Below, piece after piece: positions 48,401 through 57,400 of a DNA stretch of 64,000 bases (the stretch's first letter is position 1; each line of letters opens with the position of its first letter). The DNA is from Breviolum minutum Mf 1.05b.01 (taxonomy: Eukaryota > Sar > Dinophyceae > Suessiales > Symbiodiniaceae). The DNA lies in assembly GCA_000507305.1 (NCBI GenBank), contig DF239903.1, forward strand, positions 84,962 through 148,961. The letters run 5' to 3'. A program made the translations under genes and the position numbers. The notes beneath the pieces were generated by a model. That model saw only the letters and a program-made list of their open reading frames with translations, was not told the origin of the DNA and searched no databases.

Positions 48401-51400
48401 TTTTTTCTCCTTAGAGTGGTTGGTGTGCATCACAGCTGTTGCACTGCCACAGCCAAAGGGCCTTTTCTTCACCATCTCGGGCCCTTTGCCACCACACTGC
48501 ACGAGATCCGCAACCAGGCAACCAAGAGGTAGGGAAAGGCAGTCCAGAGCCCCTTGGCCAGCTGCATAGTGCAAGTCATGAGAGCACCGAACCAGAATGT
48601 CATAGAACTCGTCAAGGTGCGGTGGAACAAATGTCCACTCGTGTTCTTCTGATATCTGAAATTCTCTCCTGGAAAGTGGGTCGGAGATGTTGAGGTGTGA
48701 AGGAACCCATTCGAAGACGACTTCAATGCCAAGGCGTGTGACCAAGGACCAGAAAAGACAAAGTAGGCCATTCACACTGACATCTCTACCATATCCTTTC
48801 CGCAAAGCCTGCAAACTGGCCTGATTGTCAACGAAGGACAGTACCCTGGTACCAGGGTTATAAGTGGTGTCACTGCCTCCAGCAAGTAGATGAATGCTCG
48901 TCTGCTACCAAAGGATCTGATGACCCGACCAGGAATCTTCCCGGCCGAAAAGAAAGTCTGCTGCATCGAGGTCACCACAAAGCCCCAGCCATTGTCTGCC
49001 TGAGCCATAGCGTGGATGGAGAACTTCTTGGTGTTCTTCATAGAGTCTCCTGGGGCAAAGAAAGCGTCAGTGTACATGACAGCCACTCCACCAGACTGTC
49101 GTAATGGAAGCCACTTCGGATGAATGTGTCGTAGTAGCTCCGAGATAGTCAACAGCGAAGCCTCCAGCGCTTGGGTGAGTCTGTTGAAGTCTGTGGCTCC
49201 TTGGTGTGCTCTTGAGTACAAGCAATGGGTGGCTGCTGTCCCCAACTGTCCAAAGGCAGTGGATTGAAGGAAGACCAATTTCCCTGCTAATTTCTGTGCT
49301 GTCTCAGGTGACAGTTGGTTGCTGTCCAGGGCCGACTTGATGGTCTCCTGTAGTTTGGCCACTCTCTCAGGGCACGGAGAAAGTCGAACTCCACTGGGTT
49401 CGATCTCAATGATGACCCCAAGTAGTTTCTGGACGTGGTTAGGAGGTTCCGCCTTCTTCTTCTTCATGTGCAATCCCAAACTGCTGAAGAAATCGTCAAA
49501 TGCAGTGAAGGCTGACTGAGCTGTGCTGGCTGGTTCTATCCCACCAAAGTCGTCCACAAAATGCAATGTTGTGGAGAGAAAGAGATGATGAAATAAAAAC
49601 AGCATCGAGTCAGCGAATCGGTTGAAGCCCCAAACTGAGGCCGTAGCCCCAAAGCACATGGCTGTATGTCTGAAAATCATCGGGCCATGTGGTGTTTGCA
49701 ACACCACATATGCATATTGAGGCCGACGTACCCCAAGCTGTCGATAGGCACTGTCCAAGTCGTGTGCCCAGACATGGACATCAGTCTGTTGATGAGATAG
49801 CCACCAAAGAGCCAGTCTAGCGTAGGCGTCAATCGTGTCGTGGTGTGGAATGCTTCTCACACAGACAGTCTCGTTGTGGTGAGACCGTCTGTAGTCTTCA
49901 CAACGACGGATTTTGTCTGCTTGTGATACACTGAAGCAGAAAGCCGCATAGATGTGATCATCTGGTAGCGGTTGTAGTTGTTCACCTGGAGGAGCCACTG
50001 CAGGTGAAGGCCAGGAGTTCGGTGACTGGAATGGTCCTTCCAATCGTCCTTTGGATCTGTCATCGAGTAACTCTGCCAACATGGGTTGCCAATGGTCATC
50101 GACATAGTTCTGTCGGAGCTTGGTCAACACGTATTGTTGGTTCGCCTTGTGAAAAACTGGTAAAGGAAGGGGATGAGCATAGCGATCATCGAGTCGAGGT
50201 AGCCATCCACATCCATCATGTAGAGGACCAACTGTTTCGAAACCAAGATTCAAATCTTCAGCCAGCTCCGGAAGACCCGGAAAACCACATCGTTGAAGTA
50301 GCTCCAGCATCACCGGGACCTGGGTGATTTGAAGTTGTTCTTGGTGCCAATACACTTTCTGCAGGTGAGTTGGGAGGTTGGACCACCAATCTGAAGTGTG
50401 TTCCTGCCATCCGTAGATCATCTCCTGAACCTCATGGAGAACTTCGGCTCGAAGACGACAAAGGTCACCCAGGTGGTGCAGCGCCAAGTTGGAAATGTGG
50501 GTGGATAGCCTTGCCATAGGTCTGTTTGCCACTGTAGGGTACGGAGCTGCCAAAGCAGACTGCCAGTGTTCGACCATGAGGTTGCATGGTGGCATCTCAA
50601 AGTGATGAACCTGTGGTTGTGGAGGCCCAGGGTGTACACCAGACATCCTAGCCCAGGAGCACACCAAGTCAACGGTGTTTGTCTTGGGTGCCACCGGCAC
50701 TGAGGTCGTAGAAGTGCACTGCAAAAGGAAGAGGAAAAGAAACTTGACAACTCCTTTGTGCCATGAATTGCCAAGCATTCGATGGCGTGCCCGATCATCA
50801 GCTGCAGTGTGCCACGTGAAGTCATAGTCCAGGTGATGTAGTTGCTCCTTCACTTGTATCGGGGGAGTCACAAGTTCCCCAGATGGAGACGTCATCAGGG
50901 CGTGCTCTTGATAATGCCAGGGGGCATATTGACGGTTGGCTGCTAGCCATCTGTTCCGTGTCTCCTGGTCAAGACGGTGTTTGCTCTTCTTCGGAGCGCT
51001 TCTCCCTGCTTCACTCGGTGCGGTCGTTGTCATACATGGCAATCTGCAAAGTTGTTGGCCTATCTTGGGGTGGAAGCAGTGACCGTCGAGGTGCATGTCT
51101 TCAATGGAGTCCAGTGGTGCTTCAATGTAAAGCCGAGGATACCCTTGATGCCTTCCCCATCTGAGGTGTGAACCAGTGATGGGGTTCACTTGAAATTGTT
51201 TCCACTCCAGCCTGCTCCACCACATGCGAGGGCGACCGATAAGGCCGAAGTCTGCCGCATCCACCACCACGGGTGAAGCATCCAATGCTGATGAGATGTG
51301 CTGAGCCTCATTGCGCTGCTGCATCACCACGTTCTCAACGAGATGGCGGGTCTCCCTAGACCCAAGAGAGGCCTCGATGTCCCGAGCCAAAGCAGCATAA

Positions 51401-54400
51401 CTGGTAAATTTGGATCCTTCTTCACAGCCAGTCCTTCAGCGGAGTCATTGATGGAAGAAAAATCAGGGCACGCTGGTCCGCCAGCAAGATGACGACACAG
51501 GTCTGGTGGATGTCATACCTATCTATCACTTCCACCACGGAGGAAGCCGTCTCTTTCAGAACGTCTCCACGTTGTTTCGCATCTGGAAACTTGTCAGTGA
51601 TGATTTGACAGCAGACTGGGTCGGTCTCCCATGTCAAGTGCAGGACAGGCTGTCCCACCATCTCTGTAAAAGCAGTCGCCGCCACCTCCATGCCCGAAAA
51701 GAAAGAGAGAAGGATGCATTGATCACCACGAAGCATAGTTGAGCATCTTTGAATGGCACTATGCCATAGGTCGGGTACCCCAGGGTGCTCAGTTTCCCCC
51801 GGAGCCCCGGGCTGTCCCTATTTGTGATATCTGTCTTGCCAAGATGAAGCCTGCTGTCCATCTCGGTTCCAAGAATTCGTCTGGTAACTCCTCGCGTTCC
51901 AAGACGATGGCCTCCATCCATTGGAGTCATTCCACCTACCCTTGACATAGGGTTGATATCTGTCATTGTAGGTGGATCCTTTCCCAGCCTTGCCCCCTTT
52001 TGGTCGATCGGGGATTGACCCTGTCTGGAAGCTCTGTCTTGGGAAGCTGTTTCAACTTGGCCGTCTTGGTGTCCGGAGCCTCCTTGGAGATGAGGTCGTG
52101 GTAGAATGCCAAGTCATCACACACTGTCTGTGTTGCCTTTCCGAATGGATCACCGCTACGCATGTCCATGGCCACTTTCCACATAGCAGCATGCCAGTAT
52201 GCCACAAATTGTGGCATCCTGTCAGGTTTGCTCCTGGCTCTTTGAATCATCTGGTCGATGAACGTGTTCACTTCTTCCTCGTCACCCATCTGTGTGAGGA
52301 TGTAGGCCCAACGGGCAGCTTGCAAGCCGTCCAAAACACTGACCACTGACTTGGGCACCCATGTGGGGTCGTCCGACTCGACCAGGTTGCGGTCATCATC
52401 AACCACCAGAACTCCACTCTTCTTGGGGCTCTTGGATAGGGGGTTTACTTCTCCTGATGCTGAAAAGGATCGATGTTGGAGAAGCTCCCCTAGTTGCAAG
52501 GGAGTATACATCTTGCTGATGTGCCTTTCATGCCAAAGACGGGTCACCACTTGCTCCGCTCCAAGTAGCTCCTTCACAGGAAAGGACCTGGGCTTGCCGT
52601 TCAAAGTCACACTGTTGTAGGCGTTCACCAACTCAGACCATTTCCCTGGAGGCATACATTTGGGCACCTTGTGGTCCACCGTTGAGCCAGTAGTAGAAGG
52701 TGCAGCTACAGTGGGAGCAACTGCTGTGCCTGAAGGAAGTGGTGGTGCCATCGACCTGGACCATGTAGTCTTAGCCAGCGACCACGCATGGAGCAAAACT
52801 GCCCTGGCTATGGGTTTCTCTTCTTCAGGCACTGAAACCTTCTCGGTCCCTGTGCCGAACCCCGCCAACAAGGGGTCGATGAGGCTCTTCTGAAATGCAT
52901 TTTCATCAGCTGCCACCAAAGCCATGGTGCCTATAGTTCGCACTCCACGGAGCTCCAAGTAGCGCCGCAGCTCGCGGCCAGCAGCCGCCTCATCGAGGAT
53001 CTCATTCAAAGATGAGAACGATCTCATGGTGGGCTCAACTCTGAGCACCGTGAATGGGCTGAGGATCACACAATCCCATGTCCCCAAATGCAATCAAACA
53101 CAACGTGAGCAATGAATGAAAGTGAATCATGTCTGAAATCAAATGTTGGAAATGCCATGCAACACTGACTCGACCGGCAAATGAGCAACTGAGCAAGTGG
53201 ACCTGAAAAGAAAGAAAATGCCAAATCAAAGACTCACACCAAACGAACATCAACTGGAAAACGACTGCAAACGCAAGCTAACTATTTTGGACCACTCGAA
53301 GTCTGCAACCTGACGTGAAAGAAAAGGGAGCTCAAGATGAACTCTCCGATGACGAACTGTCACCACTAGAGTCTGCTTCGTCTTGACTCTCGCTGTCGGC
53401 CGGATCCAAATGATTCACTGCCGATGGAAAACACTTCTTACATTTGGAGTGCCTATCCTCGATGGAAGGCACTCGAAAGAAACGAGAGCATCCATATGAC
53501 CAACCACATTTGGTCTGCCATACCTGTGGTATGTTTGAGTGCTCATCCACCCGAGCGAGATGCACAACACTGCTTCTGGGGCGTGCAATGAAGGTTGATT
53601 CAGGGGTGCTGATCAAACCACGCATGATCTGCAACTCTTGCCTGATAGAAGCAACTGCTGCTGTCAGTGTTGGGACTCTATCGTCCGATGTTGCCACTAT
53701 TGGGGCCGACACCGAGGATGCCATTGCCGGTGTTGATGGATTCGGCGCACTGGCCGGACTTGCTTGGGATCTCACCAAAGACACTGGCAAGTTAAAATCT
53801 TGTTGACCAAATACTCCAGAAGGAAGTGACGGCACCGAAGTCAACGGTGCATTCTGCACGTACCTCTCGACTGAGGATGATGACCAACGCCCCAGCATCT
53901 GAATCAAGTATAGTGGAACTTGAGCGTTGGCCAACATCATGGCTCCAGAAACTCTCATGGAGTGCCCCCCAAAGCGGGGAAGCTGTTGGCCAGCATCTCC
54001 AACCACATAGACCGAAATGCCCGCTTTGAGCAGCAGTGTGCGAAGAGCTTCGATGAATGCAGCTTTCGTGACCACGTTCCCGACAGGATCGGGCATCAAA
54101 GGTGATGTCGAAGATGATCTCTGACTGTCCATCATGTTGATCCTAATCAGATGCCGTTCAGCAGCGTGCCATGGGCACAAACGATGCACCAAAGTCTTAC
54201 ATGGGCATCGAAGAGAGCGATTGGTGAGCATCCCCGCCGACGCTGTCTTGTGGACCGGGATCAACAAGTGCACCTGGTCACCTTCAATGGTGAGGTGTTG
54301 TCTGTAGGCCCCTGCCAGCTCAATCTCCCGCAACATGAACCAGCAGCCAATGATGCAAACATCGACCAAGTGCGAAGGCTGTCTGAAATCAAAGGGGGCC

Positions 54401-57400
54401 ATGTCGTCAGTGTCCACCACCGAGCTCAAGCAAAACACATCGAATCCTTCTTTCAGACGTGAAGGACCCAAACCTCTCTTGATGGACCTAACCACGTCTT
54501 TGATAGTGGTTCGCAGTAAAGGATGGAGAGGCTCTCTCATGAACCTCAACTGATGGGGGTTCACTGCCGCCTGAAAATACAAAGCAGCACTACGGTAGCC
54601 GCCTGCCTTGAAGGATGCGGCACTGCATCGGATATTCTCCACTGATAGTGGGAATGGTGCAACTCCCCACGCTGCACAAATCGCACGGTAAGTCCTGACT
54701 CGGGACTGTTGCGCTGGTTCGGTGGAACGTGCTAGGACATCACGATCCAACTCATCTAATGCTCTCTTCCTGTTGTTGGGTTCTGCCGCCACTAGTGCTA
54801 AAGTGAATGACGCCCTCTGGCCATTCTGGTATATGGGCGGGAGATCACTCCTCCCACGGTCCTCTTTCTGACGTTCAGGATGGCCAGAAGTTGGCTGACA
54901 TCACATTCTTGCATTCCAGCTGCCACCAACTGAGCAGACTGATGAGCTATACCTTCCACGGTATGCACCCCATGTCGCACCAGCTCGACGGCCAGATGCT
55001 GTAGGCGGTTTCGCCTCAAAAACTCCCACAACGGGGACAACGATGTTCCTTCCATCGTGATCGAACCAGTGGGGCTCTGCCAACATGTACATGTGTCGTG
55101 AAATGAGCGGTGAGCTCAAAGGAGGAAACACAAACCACCTGTCTACCTGAGAAATGCCTAGGTCAGAGTGCAAAGGAAACGCAGGACAACCTTCAACTCA
55201 CAATCAACTCAAAACACTTGAAAAAGGAAAGAAGTAAGAAATGAATTCACTGAAAACCTGAATGATCGAACCATGACGACTTTACTGGTCTGCTGTCGCG
55301 CCTTTTAACTGTGTGTCGAGGATCTTGGAGGCAAGCATGCCTATCATCCCAGGACATCTTCCTGATGTCCAAAGCCAAAACTGAGCCACAGAGCGATGCA
55401 TCATAGCTGTAGCCTCCGCCACCAGAGGGAGTCCCGATCATGGGTCTCAACCTCACGCCACCAGTCTCCAAAGCCATGGAGAACCAACCACATCTCATCC
55501 TGAAGCCGAAGATGGAGCTGCCGCTTGACGACGACGGCCCACTTCTTGACGAACCCAGTGCTCTTTGATCTGCCTGCTGACGAACTCAATGTCCATCACT
55601 CCGTCGATGAACGGCACCTCCGCTGTCTTCAGACGAAGTGGAGGATCCAGGGCAACGAAGTTTCCTTGGTCGTCAGTCCAACCACTCACCTCCATGGTGT
55701 CCGGGTCATGGTTGGCCACCTGCGACCAAATCTTCCCATCGGAGACACAGCGATGGCAAAGCAGACGCTCTGCATCGCACTTGCTGCAAAGTGCGAACGG
55801 CTTCGGATGCGCACATCCTTCACAGAAAGCCGTCGTCACCTCTCCGCAGCGTATACATGGCCTAGCGCCCAACTGGGCTATAGCCATCTTGTGGCGAGGG
55901 AGAGATGCCATTGCAAATGCATCTCTGGCCTCTCTATCGAAAAGCCGTTCTCCCCATGCCAGCTCGAGGGGCTTGGCACCAGGATAGCGCTCCTCGAAGT
56001 GCTTCGCATTGGTCTTCATCATCTGCAAGTCCGCACTGTCGAGGGCCTCTTGCGCCATCTGAGAGGAAGAACGGTCGAGTGGGCGAAGAGGATGATCAAA
56101 GCTTTTTTGATCAGACCACAAGTCTGAGCCCACACTACACATACCCACAAAACATGGAGCAACCATGAATCATTCTTCTACATGTTTCTACGCACATGTG
56201 GTGCTTGCACAACAAAAGCCAAGAACAACCACCAACCAACCAACCAACCAACCAACCAACCAACCAACCAACCAACCAACCAAACAAACAAACAAACAAA
56301 CAAACAAACAAACAAGCAATGAGAACAAGTGACTACTGTACTTAAATGAGGTCATTGTAGCCATGAATGTCAACCAAACATGCAATTTATACAGTATATC
56401 AGTATATCAATATATTAACTGGCTATCCCGAAACTGAAAGGATATTGAAACAAAAACAAAAAAGGTTGTCCAAAGATGCAACTCACGTCCAACCCCTCAA
56501 CTCACAAGGATCCGCACCCATCCTGGGGGCAGCTGATGGCGCTCATCAGCCTCAAGCAGTCGAGCCATGTCAAGGATTGGAATGGATTGGATGCTTCAGG
56601 CCTTTGGTTGCAGCAATAAATCAAATATTCTTTATGTTTTCTGTCCTCCCCAAGTACTTCTACAGCAATATGGGTGCAATCAACTACAATCATTATTCTC
56701 GTTGTGCATTCTTTAACTTGAACTGATGAACCTGAGAAGATAACAACACGTCAACATCCGCTCAAATCGAAACAGTGGAGATGACAACCATCCCTCATCT
56801 ACAAACGTGCCATGTCATGATCTTTAGCGACGAAACTGGATGCGATGATGACGCATCTCATCCACATCATCATGATCGTGCTAAGACTTAGACCTGGCAC
56901 AACGGGGTGTTGAATTTGCTAAAATCTTAGATTGTTGGAACCCAACATTGCCACATCTCACCTCCCACATCCCTGCACTGTTGCCTTAGTCTTCGGGCTT
57001 CTACTTCGATCTTTGGCCACTTCCTGACATTCAACAGCCCCAACGTCAATGCCGCGCTGGATAATCGGAAGAAAATAAAAAAATGAAGGTTGAGCCACGT
57101 CAAAACAATTTTTGACACAAAACCCTTAAACTCTAAGCATACCACCGTAGATGTTCTGCCCATTTCTTTTTTGGAATATTTGTGTCATTTTGTGTCATTT
57201 TGTGTCATTTAGTGCTTTATCTTTACGTACTCAACTCTCCCTAGGACCCAAGGTCAAGGCTAGATTGCTACATCAGCTGGGTCACCCCACCTTGGCACCA
57301 CCTGCAGTTCGGATTGGAGTTGGCATGTGGCAAGTTTTGAACCGTGTCTTTGTCAGCGAGCTATTGCATGCTATTGCCAACCAAAGGATGTACTTCTGTT

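Larger units (their letters stand above)
48020..56214 (-). mobile_element. Tyrosine-recombinase retrotransposon with split direct repeats and a cytosine-methyltransferase domain
   Basis: Read on the minus strand, the element runs A1 (56214-56105), ORFs, B1 (48473-48347), A2 (48350-48241), a 94-bp spacer, and B2 (48146-48020). The A repeats (110 bp) and B repeats (127 bp) are each identical between copies, so the insertion is young. Split direct repeats with a tyrosine recombinase and no DDE integrase place it with DIRS-, PAT- or Ngaro-type elements, not with LTR retrotransposons. It encodes zinc-knuckle, SAM-like, recombinase, Gag-like, methyltransferase and RT-RNase H proteins. Several frameshifts suggest it is now defective, or that the sequence has errors. 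It lies in an intron of a host gene, in the same orientation. Confidence 0.85.

Noticed and set aside
55247-55498. 83-codon frame after the zinc-knuckle ORF
   Set aside because: No motif, no plausible start other than by chance, and composition unlike its neighbours; left as spacer in the element.
48020-56214. Interpretation as an LTR retrotransposon
   Set aside because: The repeats are split (A1...B1A2-B2), not long terminal repeats at both ends, and the element encodes a tyrosine recombinase, with no DDE integrase or aspartic protease motif seen.
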